A stretch of 17,937 nucleotides of DNA, taken from positions 1 to 17,937 of the forward strand of contig CAMAQW010000013.1 of the NCBI GenBank assembly GCA_945860335.1, read 5' to 3'. This document shows, piece after piece, positions 7,243 to 15,343 of the stretch; position 1 is the stretch's first letter, and the number at the start of each line of letters is the position of its first letter. This stretch comes from Sediminibacterium ginsengisoli (GTDB lineage Bacteria > Bacteroidota > Bacteroidia > Chitinophagales > Chitinophagaceae). Below the pieces are notes generated by a model, which saw nothing but the letters and a program-made list of their open reading frames with translations, had not been told where the DNA came from and searched no databases. The translations under genes were made by a program, and so were the position numbers.

Positions 7243-9111
7243 ATGAAAAAAATTATTTCTTTTGTAACCTTTGTGTGTTTTGTAAATTTTGTTTTTGCAC
7301 AGCAAGTGAGCTTGTATCCGACCAATTGGTTTGTTGGTATGAAACTAAATAAAGTACAATTGCTTTTAAGAAGCGATGATCCTAATTTTTCAAAAGCAAC
7401 ATTTGCTGTTAAGTATCCGGGTGTGACCTTAACCAAAACCCACAGCTTTACAAACGGTAAATATGTGGCGCTTGATCTTACAATTGCTCCAACTGTAAAA
7501 GCGGGTAATGTAAAAATTAGTGCTACAAACGCCGGTAAAGTAAACGTATACGACTGGGCTTTGTTAAATAGAAGAGAAGGAAACGGAACAAAATTTGCAC
7601 AAGGTGTTCGTAGTGAAGATGCGGTTTATTTACTGATGCCAGACCGTTTTAGCAACGCAGATAAAACCAATGATGCATTTAAAGACATGCGTGATAGTGT
7701 TGCGAATCCAAGCGATATACTCCTACGTCATGGAGGTGATTTAAAGGGGGTAGAAAATCATTTAAATTATATCAAGGAGCTGGGTATGACTTCTATTTGG
7801 ATGTGTCCCATTATTGAAAATGATATGCCACAAAGTAAAGAAGCTGCAGGATGGATGAGTGGTTATCATGGCTATTGGTTTACCGATCATTACAAAGTGG
7901 ACAAACGTTTTGGTGGTAACGAGGCGTACAAATCTTTATCGGATGCGATGCATAAGAATGGATTAAAATTAATTCAAGACGCGGTATACAATCATGTTGG
8001 TGATAAGCACTGGATGCATGAAGATGCCCCAGCTCTTGATTGGATCAATCAGTGGAATAGCTATACGGGTAGTACACACAGAGAAGAAACCGTGTATTCA
8101 AATAATGGAAGCGCTATTGATAAAAAGAAAATGTTAGATGGTTGGTTTGTGCCACATTTACCAGATGTTAATCAGCGCAACCCTTATGTTTCAAATTATT
8201 TAGTTCAGCACGCCATTTGGACAACCGAAACATTTGGTGTTGATGGTTGGAGGGTAGATACCTATAAATATTGCGATGAGGCGTTTATGAACCGTGTAAA
8301 TGATGCATTAATGCTTGAATATCCAAAGCTTACTATTTTTGGTGAAACTGTTTCTAGATCTGTTACGGGTACCGCTTATTTTACGCGCAATACCATGGAT
8401 GTTCCTTTTAAACATAATGTAGAAGGTGTTACTGATTTCCCAGTGCATTACAGTTTTTTAGATGCCGTAAACCAGCCATTTAGTTGGGACAATGGGTTGT
8501 CTAAATTGTATGTGACTTTATCGCAAGATATTTTATACAAGAATCCATTAAACAATAGTATTTTCTTAGACAATCACGATAACAACCGTTTTTTATCGAT
8601 GGTGGGAGAGGATTATAATAAATTTAAAATGGGTATTGGTTTATTGTATACAACCCGCGGTATTCCCCAGTTGTACTATGGTACAGAAATTCTCATGAAA
8701 AACTTTATGAACCCAAGTGATGCCATGGTGCGTCTTAATTTTCCGGGTGGATTTCCGGGTGATGCGGTTAATAAATTTGAAGCGAGTGGCAGAAACGTAA
8801 AAGAAAATGAGGCCTTTAATTTTGTAAAAACAATTGCCAATTTTAGAAAAGGATCGCCTGCATTAACAAAGGGTAGTACGACCATGTTTGTTCCTAAAGA
8901 TGGCTATTTTGTTTATTTCAGAAAAGCGGACAACCAAACTATTATGTGTGTTGTAAATAGTAACGATAAAGCACAAGACGTCCAGTTTTCTGATTACGCC
9001 GAATTAACAAATGGTTTTAAAGGCGGAAAGGAAGTGGTAACCGGCTATCAAGTAGGTACTCAATTTTCAATTCCAGCAAAGCAAATATGGATTATTGAAT
9101 TGAATAAATAA
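7243..9111 (+). CDS. Exported GH13 alpha-amylase / neopullulanase-like enzyme
   Basis: Hydrolyses alpha-1,4-glucans, probably in the periplasm or at the cell surface. From the ATG at 7243 it has 622 residues. Residues 1-19 form a Sec signal peptide (MKKIISFVTFVCFVNFVFA) with likely cleavage before QQ, and no lipobox. An N-terminal beta domain (about 20-105) precedes the barrel, which opens with AVYLLMPDRFSNAD. The GH13 catalytic residues are present: nucleophile Asp339 in GWRVDTYKY, acid/base Glu368 in FGETVSR, and Asp446 in FLDNHDNNRF. A C-terminal beta domain ends in IPAKQIWIIELNK. The layout resembles SusA-type neopullulanases and cyclomaltodextrinases. A TTG at 7228 would add five residues and is less likely. 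Its place between a maltose-like carrier and glgB suggests maltodextrin use; the exact bond preference is open. Confidence 0.9.
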   Translation: MKKIISFVTFVCFVNFVFAQQVSLYPTNWFVGMKLNKVQLLLRSDDPNFSKATFAVKYPGVTLTKTHSFTNGKYVALDLTIAPTVKAGNVKISATNAGKVNVYDWALLNRREGNGTKFAQGVRSEDAVYLLMPDRFSNADKTNDAFKDMRDSVANPSDILLRHGGDLKGVENHLNYIKELGMTSIWMCPIIENDMPQSKEAAGWMSGYHGYWFTDHYKVDKRFGGNEAYKSLSDAMHKNGLKLIQDAVYNHVGDKHWMHEDAPALDWINQWNSYTGSTHREETVYSNNGSAIDKKKMLDGWFVPHLPDVNQRNPYVSNYLVQHAIWTTETFGVDGWRVDTYKYCDEAFMNRVNDALMLEYPKLTIFGETVSRSVTGTAYFTRNTMDVPFKHNVEGVTDFPVHYSFLDAVNQPFSWDNGLSKLYVTLSQDILYKNPLNNSIFLDNHDNNRFLSMVGEDYNKFKMGIGLLYTTRGIPQLYYGTEILMKNFMNPSDAMVRLNFPGGFPGDAVNKFEASGRNVKENEAFNFVKTIANFRKGSPALTKGSTTMFVPKDGYFVYFRKADNQTIMCVVNSNDKAQDVQFSDYAELTNGFKGGKEVVTGYQVGTQFSIPAKQIWIIELNK

Positions 9112-9139
9112 AGGTTGTACCTTACACCAAACAAAAACA

Positions 9140-11074
9140 TTGGAAACCGCCACTCCTTCAAATCCATCGCAAGCATCTGTTTGGGAATACTCCCTATTTT
9201 CAGAAACGGATGTGCGTAATTTTCAGGCTGGCACGCATTACCAGTTGTACAAAGTTTTTGGTAACAAACAAATAGATGTAAACGGTACAAGCGGGACGTA
9301 TTTTGCGGTATGGGCACCAAGTGCTACCGCTGTTTTTGTTACTGGTAATTTTAATGGATGGAATGAAATGTCTCATCCGCTGCATGTTAGGCCAGATGCT
9401 TCTGGTATTTGGGAAGGGTTTATTCCGGATGTAACAGCGGGCGAACTCTACAAATATCATATTCACGGATTTGAAGGTGTAAAACTTAATAAGGCAGATC
9501 CGTTTGCACATTACGCCGAAAAAAGACCGGATACCGCATCCATTACTTGGCAAACAAATTATAATTGGTCCGATCAAAATTGGATGGAGCATCGTAAAAA
9601 TAAAAATGCATTAGATGCTCCTATTTCGGTGTACGAAATGCATTTGGCGAGTTGGATGCGTCCTTTCCCTTCCGATGAAGGAAGTTACAATACCTATGCG
9701 CAAATAGCGGAAAGGTTGGTGCCCTATGTAATTGAAATGGGCTTTACCCACATTGAGCTCATGCCTGTTATGGAACATCCATTTGATGGAAGTTGGGGTT
9801 ATCAGGGTACTGGATTTTTTGCGCCTACTTCTAGGTTTGGAAACCCACAAGATTTTGCAGCATTTATTAATGCTTTTCATATCGCAGGTATTGGTGTTAT
9901 TTTAGATTGGGTGCCATCACATTTTCCGTACGACGCCCACGGGCTTTATTTATTTGATGGTTCGCATACTTACGAATACGCAGATATGCGCAAGGGGTTT
10001 CATCCCGATTGGAACTCTTATATTTTTAATTACAAACGTGGTGAAGTCAAATCTTTTTTAATTAGTAGCGCCCGTTTTTGGATAGATCAGTTTCATATTG
10101 ACGGACTTCGGGTGGATGCTGTTAGTTCTATGTTGCGCTTAGATTATAGTAGAAAAGCGGGTGCCTGGGAACCCAACGAATTTGGAGGTGATGGTAATTT
10201 AGAGGCGGTTGCTTTTATTAAAGATTTAAATGAAACACTCTACCGAGATTTTCCGGATATTCAAACCATTGCAGAAGAAGCCACTGATTGGCCGGGGGTT
10301 AGTAAGCCAACATCTATGGATGGTCTTGGTTTTGGTATGAAATGGATGATGGGATGGATGCATGACACCCTAGATTATTTTAAAGCAGATCCGCTGATGC
10401 GCTCCGGGCTTCAAGATAAATTTTCATTTAGTATGATGTACTATTACGATGAAAATTTTATGCTACCCTTAAGTCATGATGAAGTGGTACATGGCAAGAG
10501 CCCGATGATTTATAAAATGCCCGGTGATGAATGGCAGAAGTTTGCCAATTTAAGGTTACTGTATACCTACATGTATATGCATCCGGGAGCCAAGCTCTTG
10601 TTTATGGGTAATGAGTTTGCAGCTACCACCGAATGGAATTATAAAACAGAACTTCCTTGGCATTTGCTAGCGCACCCAAGTCATGGCGGTATGAAATATT
10701 GTGTGCAAAAGCTAAACGAGTTGTATACCTCAAAGCCTGCTTTGTATGAACTTCAATTTGACCCTACTGGTTTTGAATGGATCGACTTACAGCACAGATT
10801 CGAATCTGTAATGGCCTTTAAACGTAAAGGAAAAAATCCTGCTCAGGATATTGTTGTTGTTATCAATGCTACGCCTGTTGTAAGGCATGATTGGAAAATA
10901 AGTGTGCAAGGAAAACAGGAGTGGCAGGAAATATTTAATAGTGACCATCAAGATTTTTGGGGAACGGGTGTTGTCTACAATCCAGCTATACCATGTGTTT
11001 GCGTAGATACTCAAAAAAACTGGTATGAACTTACTTTACAGCTCCCTGCTTTAAGCGCGGTTGTATTGCAATAA
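9140..11074 (+). CDS. glgB: 1,4-alpha-glucan branching enzyme
   Basis: Cuts alpha-1,4 chains and rejoins them as alpha-1,6 branches in glycogen. It has 644 residues. An N-terminal CBM48 domain (about 50-120, with GTYFAVWAPSATAVFVTGNF) is followed by the GH13 barrel. Catalytic residues are Asp326 in GLRVDAVSSM, Glu379 in IAEEAT and Asp447 in LSHDEVVHGK. The ELMPVMEHPFDGSWGYQGTG block is diagnostic for branching enzymes. The start appears to be a TTG at 9140: upstream the frame runs only to a TGA at 9101 with no ATG or GTG, and the next in-frame ATG would remove part of CBM48. It follows the amylase by 28 bp. Its TAA (11072-11074) directly abuts the stop codon of the convergent kinase gene. Confidence 0.95.
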   Translation: METATPSNPSQASVWEYSLFSETDVRNFQAGTHYQLYKVFGNKQIDVNGTSGTYFAVWAPSATAVFVTGNFNGWNEMSHPLHVRPDASGIWEGFIPDVTAGELYKYHIHGFEGVKLNKADPFAHYAEKRPDTASITWQTNYNWSDQNWMEHRKNKNALDAPISVYEMHLASWMRPFPSDEGSYNTYAQIAERLVPYVIEMGFTHIELMPVMEHPFDGSWGYQGTGFFAPTSRFGNPQDFAAFINAFHIAGIGVILDWVPSHFPYDAHGLYLFDGSHTYEYADMRKGFHPDWNSYIFNYKRGEVKSFLISSARFWIDQFHIDGLRVDAVSSMLRLDYSRKAGAWEPNEFGGDGNLEAVAFIKDLNETLYRDFPDIQTIAEEATDWPGVSKPTSMDGLGFGMKWMMGWMHDTLDYFKADPLMRSGLQDKFSFSMMYYYDENFMLPLSHDEVVHGKSPMIYKMPGDEWQKFANLRLLYTYMYMHPGAKLLFMGNEFAATTEWNYKTELPWHLLAHPSHGGMKYCVQKLNELYTSKPALYELQFDPTGFEWIDLQHRFESVMAFKRKGKNPAQDIVVVINATPVVRHDWKISVQGKQEWQEIFNSDHQDFWGTGVVYNPAIPCVCVDTQKNWYELTLQLPALSAVVLQ

Positions 11075-12226
11075 TTAGTTGACAATAGGTAATTGCAAAC
11101 AAAATGTGGTACCCTTTCCAAGTTCTGTTTGTTTGATGAATAATTTACCCTCATGGTAACTTTCCATAATTCTTTTACTGAGTGGAAGTCCGAGTCCCCA
11201 ACCACGTTTTTTGGTAGTGTATCCTGGTTCAAAAATTTGATTCGCAGTTTCACTATCCATGCCTTTGCCGGTATCTGTAATTGTAACAATCACCTGATTG
11301 TTTTGCACCGAAGCCAAAATGGTAATTTTACCAGTGCCTTCTGTAGCATCAAGTGCATTTTTAATTAGATTTTCTAATACCCAGTCGAAAAGTGGCGCTG
11401 AAAGCATTACAAAAACTTCGGCAGGTAAATTACATTCAAATACAACCTGCTTACTGGATCTAAGTTTCATGTAAGCTACCATTCTTTCAATTTCAATAAA
11501 TGGATTGCAACGTGTAAGTTGTGGGGCACTTCCAATTTTCCCAAAACGATCCGAAATAAGTTGTAGCCTTTCAATGTCTTTTTCAATCTCAAAAACAATG
11601 GGGTCTTTGGTTTCTTTTTCTTTTAATAAAGTAATCCATCCCTGAAGGCTAGAAACCGGCGTGCCAAGTTGATGTGCCGTTTCTTTGGCCATACCTAGCC
11701 ATAATTTATCCTGCTCATTTTTATACCGTGAACGTAATGAGCTTACTGCGATAAATACAAATAAAGCAACAATAAGAAGTTGAATGTACGGGTACCATTC
11801 TACTTCTTGTAATAGTTTACTAGGACCATAGTAATAGTGGTTGGCTACATATGGCGAGTCACTAATAACCACAACGATGGGTTCTTTAGAATACTTTTTA
11901 AATTCTGCTAACTTTTTTATCAGATACAAGCTATCTGTGGCAATGCTTGCCGTGTCGAGGTTAAGCGCGTTGCCGGTAGGGACCTCTTTTTCACTGGTTT
12001 CAATGATGGGGATGTCTTCGTTGTCGGCACTAATTTGTGTGGCAAGATTTAAGTTGCTACTGTCTTTACTACTTAAAATGGTTTGTTGCGCTTGTATCCA
12101 TTCGCGTACATATTTTTTTTCGGTGTTGGCAATTTTACTTGCTACATAGGTCGAATAAAATATAGTGGCGCATACAAAAAGTATGGCAATAAATACGAGT
12201 AAGCCCGACCATTTATATTGTTTCAT
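11075..12226 (-). CDS. Membrane sensor histidine kinase
   Basis: ATP-dependent autophosphorylating kinase of a two-component system. From the ATG at 12226 it has 383 residues. Transmembrane segments lie near 8-27 and 146-163, flanking an extracytoplasmic region of about 115 residues with no recognisable sensor domain. The phospho-acceptor is His185 in KETAHQLGTPVSSLQGW. The HATPase domain has an N-box ENLIKNALDA (285-294), DTGKGM (318-323), an F-box IFEPGYTTK and GWGLGL (342-347), so it should be active. A TTG at 12232 adds two residues. It starts six bases after the stop of the coiled-coil gene, so the two are almost certainly co-transcribed. No response regulator gene is adjacent in the window. 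Its signal is unknown. Confidence 0.92.
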   Translation of the reverse strand: MKQYKWSGLLVFIAILFVCATIFYSTYVASKIANTEKKYVREWIQAQQTILSSKDSSNLNLATQISADNEDIPIIETSEKEVPTGNALNLDTASIATDSLYLIKKLAEFKKYSKEPIVVVISDSPYVANHYYYGPSKLLQEVEWYPYIQLLIVALFVFIAVSSLRSRYKNEQDKLWLGMAKETAHQLGTPVSSLQGWITLLKEKETKDPIVFEIEKDIERLQLISDRFGKIGSAPQLTRCNPFIEIERMVAYMKLRSSKQVVFECNLPAEVFVMLSAPLFDWVLENLIKNALDATEGTGKITILASVQNNQVIVTITDTGKGMDSETANQIFEPGYTTKKRGWGLGLPLSKRIMESYHEGKLFIKQTELGKGTTFCLQLPIVN

Positions 12227-12232
12227 GGTCAA

Positions 12233-13180
12233 TTAAAACAAGCCACCTTTTTTAAGGCTTGTTACACCTTCACCAATTTTAAATCCGTTGTTGTAGATTT
12301 CAATTTTATAATTCCCCATTTGAAATGCGGCTGCTTGTTTCCAGTCAAAGCTAACTTGGCTCGCTTTTCCTTGTTCATAATTTACACTCACTTTACTGGT
12401 ATAACTTCTGTTTCCTTCTTCTCTGGTGTTAAATGAAGCGCCTTCAGAAATGGCTTTGCCATCAGGACCGGTAACACATACATAAATGTCTTTATTGCCT
12501 GATGCCGCAATTCTGTTAGGGTCTAGTGTAAAAGAAATACGGATAAGGTCGGCACGTTTTGCAGAAGTGGTTGCTTTTGCGGCCCCATTGTTTTTTACAT
12601 TCAGTGCAGCAATACCAATATTTGATGCATGTAGGGTAGAAGCTACATCTACTTTTTCGTCAAGTTCTTTTTTAGTAGCAGATAAGTTTTGCTCTAAATT
12701 TTGTTTGTCGTTGGTAAGTTGAGACTTTTCAGTATTTAATTGCTCGTTGGCAACCGTCAGTTGTTTGTTTTCGCCTTTTAATTTTTCAATTTCAGCAAAC
12801 AAGCCCTCTACTTTACCATTTAATTCAAGAATCATTTGACGTGCTAAAGACAAATCCGCGTCAGATGCTTTTTTATTTTTAATAATCGCGCTGATATTAG
12901 ATTTTAGTTGCTGAATTTCATTGCCTCTATCTGCAAGGGCGCCCTGTAATTGACTGTTGTTAAGTGTTAATGAGTCGGCTTTTGCTGCCACTAAATCGTA
13001 GGCTTCTTGTATAGCGCCTCTGCTGCTATCCACAAATTGGATTTTAGTTTCCATTAGGGTAACGGTATCTTGGTGCTGGTTGTTGCTGTATAAAAAATAA
13101 GCCCAGCTACCAACTAGGGCTACTACTAAAAATACGATGATTCCTTTATTGTTACTATTGTTTCCGTTGCTTGTAGACAT
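12233..13180 (-). CDS. Membrane-anchored coiled-coil protein with C-terminal beta domain, function unknown
   Basis: I do not recognise a named family. The 315-residue product has a short Asn/Ser-rich cytoplasmic start and one transmembrane helix (about 13-31). A long Gln/Asn/Lys-rich heptad region (about 45-180) is probably a coiled coil projecting from the inner membrane. An Ala/Thr/Lys linker leads to a compact C-terminal domain (about 205-315) with IRISFTLDPNRIAASGNKDI and YVCVTGPDGK, likely beta-rich. There is no signal cleavage site. It lies immediately before the histidine kinase gene with a six-base gap, so it may be a partner or sensor scaffold for that kinase; this is inference. A -7-like sequence lies just upstream. 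Confidence 0.8.
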   Translation of the reverse strand: MSTSNGNNSNNKGIIVFLVVALVGSWAYFLYSNNQHQDTVTLMETKIQFVDSSRGAIQEAYDLVAAKADSLTLNNSQLQGALADRGNEIQQLKSNISAIIKNKKASDADLSLARQMILELNGKVEGLFAEIEKLKGENKQLTVANEQLNTEKSQLTNDKQNLEQNLSATKKELDEKVDVASTLHASNIGIAALNVKNNGAAKATTSAKRADLIRISFTLDPNRIAASGNKDIYVCVTGPDGKAISEGASFNTREEGNRSYTSKVSVNYEQGKASQVSFDWKQAAAFQMGNYKIEIYNNGFKIGEGVTSLKKGGLF

Positions 13181-13197
13181 ATGTATTTGTTTTGTTG

Positions 13198-13205
13198 CAA
13201 ATTAA
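13198..13205 (-). promoter_or_regulatory. Possible -7 box of the coiled-coil/kinase operon
   Basis: On the minus strand this reads TTAATTTG, one mismatch from the Bacteroidota -7 consensus TAnnTTTG. A TTG 17 bases further upstream (plus-strand CAA at 13223-13225) could serve as the -33 element. The transcript would begin about 10-15 bases before the ATG at 13180. The match is short and AT-rich, so this is tentative. Confidence 0.3.
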
Positions 13206-13257
13206 ATAAAATCGCTTGAAACCAACCTAGTTTTAGCATTTTGATACAATTTTCTAG

Positions 13258-13265
13258 CATCTTTG
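13258..13265 (+). promoter_or_regulatory. Possible -7 box for holA
   Basis: CATCTTTG is one mismatch from TAnnTTTG and ends only four bases before the holA ATG. If used, the mRNA would be leaderless or nearly so. A TTG at 13241-13243 is closer than the usual -33 spacing, so support is weak. Confidence 0.3.
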
Positions 13266-13269
13266 CAGT

Positions 13270-14268
13270 ATGTCTGCCGAAAAAATCATTGCTGATTGGA
13301 AAAAAGGGAACTTCAAGCCTATTTATTGGCTAGAAGGAGACGAGCCTTTTTTTATTGATCAAGTGGTGCATTACGCCGAACATAAAATTTTACCCGAGGC
13401 AGAAGCTAGTTTTAACCTTTCTATTTTTTATGGGAAAGACGCCGATTGGTCATCGGTGGTGAATGCTTGTATGCGCTACCCCATGTTTGCAGAAAAGCAA
13501 GTGGTTATTTTAAAAGAAGCGCAGCAAATGCGTGATATTGAAAAGCTAGAATCATACATTGACAATCCGTTGGCTTCTACCATTTTTGTGGTGAGCTTCA
13601 AAGAAAAAAAGGTAGATGGTCGTTCTAAATTAGCCAAAACCCTAAAGTCAAAAGGGGAGATGCTGTCTACCAAAAAAATGTATGATAGTCAATTACCAGA
13701 ATGGGTGAATCAAATGGTGGCGTCACATAAATTAACTATAACACCTAAAGCACTTCACTTGCTTGTAGATCATATTGGGAATGATTTGAGTAGACTGCAA
13801 AATGAAGTAGAAAAGTTAGCAGTAAATTTAGCGGGCCGAAAAAATATTACAGAAGACGATATCGAAAAATACATTGGCGTTAGTAAAGACTTTAATGTTT
13901 TTGAACTTCAGGATGCACTGGGTAAAAGAGACCTCGCTAAAACCATTCGTATCATTCATTATTTTGAGGCTAACCCTAAAGCGGCGCCCATTCAAATGAT
14001 ACTCCCTGCGCTCTATAATTATTTTAGCAAAGTATTTATGCTATATAGCCTTCCAAACATTACAGAGCAGTCTGCGGCTGCGGCACTTGGTGTCAATCCG
14101 TTTTTTGTAAAAGAGTATATTGCCACTGCGCGCCGTTATGATTATGAAGGTATCGAAAAAGTATTATTACTGCTTCATCAATACAATTTAAGAAGCATTG
14201 GTGTGCACGATGCTGGAACCTCTGACGCGGGTTTGCTAAAGGAGTTGGCCGTAAAAATGATTGCTTAA
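13270..14268 (+). CDS. holA: DNA polymerase III, delta subunit
   Basis: Clamp-loader subunit that opens the beta sliding clamp during DNA replication. The 332-residue length is typical. It starts with the delta-subunit pattern IYWLEGDEPFFID (about 18-30), then SIFYGKDADWSSVVNAC and MFAEKQVVILKEAQ. The lid domain shows NDLSRLQNEVEKLA (171-184) followed by ITEDDIEKYIGV and FNVFELQDALG (208-218). The C-terminal helical domain carries the conserved PIQMILPALYNYFSKV region. No Walker A motif is present, as expected for delta. The ATG at 13270 is clear. It is a single-gene unit, divergent from the coiled-coil gene and convergent with ribF after 11 bp. Confidence 0.93.
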   Translation: MSAEKIIADWKKGNFKPIYWLEGDEPFFIDQVVHYAEHKILPEAEASFNLSIFYGKDADWSSVVNACMRYPMFAEKQVVILKEAQQMRDIEKLESYIDNPLASTIFVVSFKEKKVDGRSKLAKTLKSKGEMLSTKKMYDSQLPEWVNQMVASHKLTITPKALHLLVDHIGNDLSRLQNEVEKLAVNLAGRKNITEDDIEKYIGVSKDFNVFELQDALGKRDLAKTIRIIHYFEANPKAAPIQMILPALYNYFSKVFMLYSLPNITEQSAAAALGVNPFFVKEYIATARRYDYEGIEKVLLLLHQYNLRSIGVHDAGTSDAGLLKELAVKMIA

Positions 14269-14279
14269 TTACTGATTGA

Positions 14280-15224
14280 TTAAACTGCGCCTTGCAGTAA
14301 GGCTGCTGCTTTATTTTTGTCTTGTAAAAGTTGTGCTTTTAATCCTTCCAATCCTTCAAACTTTACCTCGCCTCTTAAATAATAATAGAGTTCCACTTTT
14401 AATTGTGCGCCATAAATATCGGCGTCAAAATCAAAGATGTTTACTTCAACCACTCTTTTTTTGCCATCGATTGTAGGCCTTACACCAATATTCATCATGC
14501 CAGCATACAATTCTTTTTCATCATTGATTGAAACACGAACGGCATATACGCCATCGCTCGGAATCAATTTTTCTTCAGAAGCAATATGCAAATTAGCGGT
14601 TGGATAGCCAATGGTTCGACCTATCTTATTTCCTTCTACAATAAGGCCGTCAAAAAAATAAGGATACCCTAAAAAAGTATTAGCGGTTTCAATATCATGT
14701 GCAGCAATGGAGGCTCTTATTTTTGTAGAACTCACCACCGATTCTTGTAATACCTGTTCAGAAATTTCATTCACTACAAATCCTTGTTCTTTTCCAACTT
14801 CTTCTAATAAATGAAAATCACCCAGTCGGCCTTTTCCAAAGCGGTGATCATAACCAATCACTACGGTGTTTGGTTTAAAATAGGCCACAATAAAATCTGT
14901 GATGTATTCCCTGGCACTTAAGTTAGAAAAATGATGATCAAAAGGCACTACCACCAAATGATCGATACCCGCTTTTTCTAGTAAACTAATTTTTTCTTGA
15001 AGGGTGGTTAAAAGTTTAACGTCGCCGGGTACCGAAGAAACAATTTTGCGCGGGTGTGGGTGAAAAGTAATGATTACTGTTTCTCCATTTACCTGGTTGG
15101 CTGTTTCCCTCAGTTGCTGCAAGATTTTTTGATGACCCTTGTGCACCCCATCAAAAGTGCCTATAGTGAGCACTGCATTGTTAAAAGCTGGTAAAGAAGG
15201 GGCTAGTTCGTAGTGGACTTTCAT
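14280..15224 (-). CDS. ribF: Bifunctional riboflavin kinase / FAD synthetase
   Basis: Converts riboflavin to FMN and then FAD in the cytosol. From the ATG at 15224 it has 314 residues. The N-terminal adenylyltransferase domain shows TIGTFDGVHKGH (20-31), TFHPHPRKIV, GYDHRFGKGR (124-133) and SSTKIR (165-170). The C-terminal riboflavin kinase domain shows GRTIGYPTAN (202-211), the DGVYAVRV strand and VEVNIFDFDADIYG. A TTG at 15236 would add four residues but falls inside the predicted -7 box, so the ATG is preferred. The gene diverges from purM, with TAnnTTTG-type boxes on both strands of the gap. Confidence 0.95.
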   Translation of the reverse strand: MKVHYELAPSLPAFNNAVLTIGTFDGVHKGHQKILQQLRETANQVNGETVIITFHPHPRKIVSSVPGDVKLLTTLQEKISLLEKAGIDHLVVVPFDHHFSNLSAREYITDFIVAYFKPNTVVIGYDHRFGKGRLGDFHLLEEVGKEQGFVVNEISEQVLQESVVSSTKIRASIAAHDIETANTFLGYPYFFDGLIVEGNKIGRTIGYPTANLHIASEEKLIPSDGVYAVRVSINDEKELYAGMMNIGVRPTIDGKKRVVEVNIFDFDADIYGAQLKVELYYYLRGEVKFEGLEGLKAQLLQDKNKAAALLQGAV

Positions 15225-15233
15225 AATCAGCGG

Positions 15234-15241
15234 CAAAAATA
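15234..15241 (-). promoter_or_regulatory. Bacteroidota-type -7 box before ribF
   Basis: On the minus strand this reads TATTTTTG, an exact match to TAnnTTTG, nine bases before the ribF ATG at 15224. A transcript from here would have a leader of only a few bases. No TTG stands at the usual -33 spacing, so the call rests on the -7 match and its position. Confidence 0.45.
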
Positions 15242-15296
15242 AGCCCGAAATTCCAATCTTGGGTCATTTGCAAGGATACTCTTTCTGTCTTTTGCT

Positions 15297-15304
15297 TACC
15301 TTTG
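15297..15304 (+). promoter_or_regulatory. Bacteroidota-type -7 box before purM
   Basis: TACCTTTG is an exact match to TAnnTTTG and is followed by C, as is common in the phylum. The nearest upstream TTTG (15267-15270) is 26 bases away, farther than usual for the -33 element. A start about six bases downstream gives a leader of about 33 bases to the ATG at 15344. It also argues against the in-frame TTG at 15302 as the start, because that codon lies inside the box. Confidence 0.5.
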
Positions 15305-15343
15305 CCATGGATACCGGTTTTTGTTCATATTTATTATATACCA

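Noticed and set aside
9200..9592. 130-residue open frame on the minus strand inside glgB
   Set aside because: It is antisense to the CBM48 and early barrel region of a clear glgB, has no recognisable motif and looks like a random open frame.
11841..12149. 102-residue hydrophobic open frame antisense to the kinase sensor region
   Set aside because: No motif or start context; the opposite strand is a well-supported histidine kinase.
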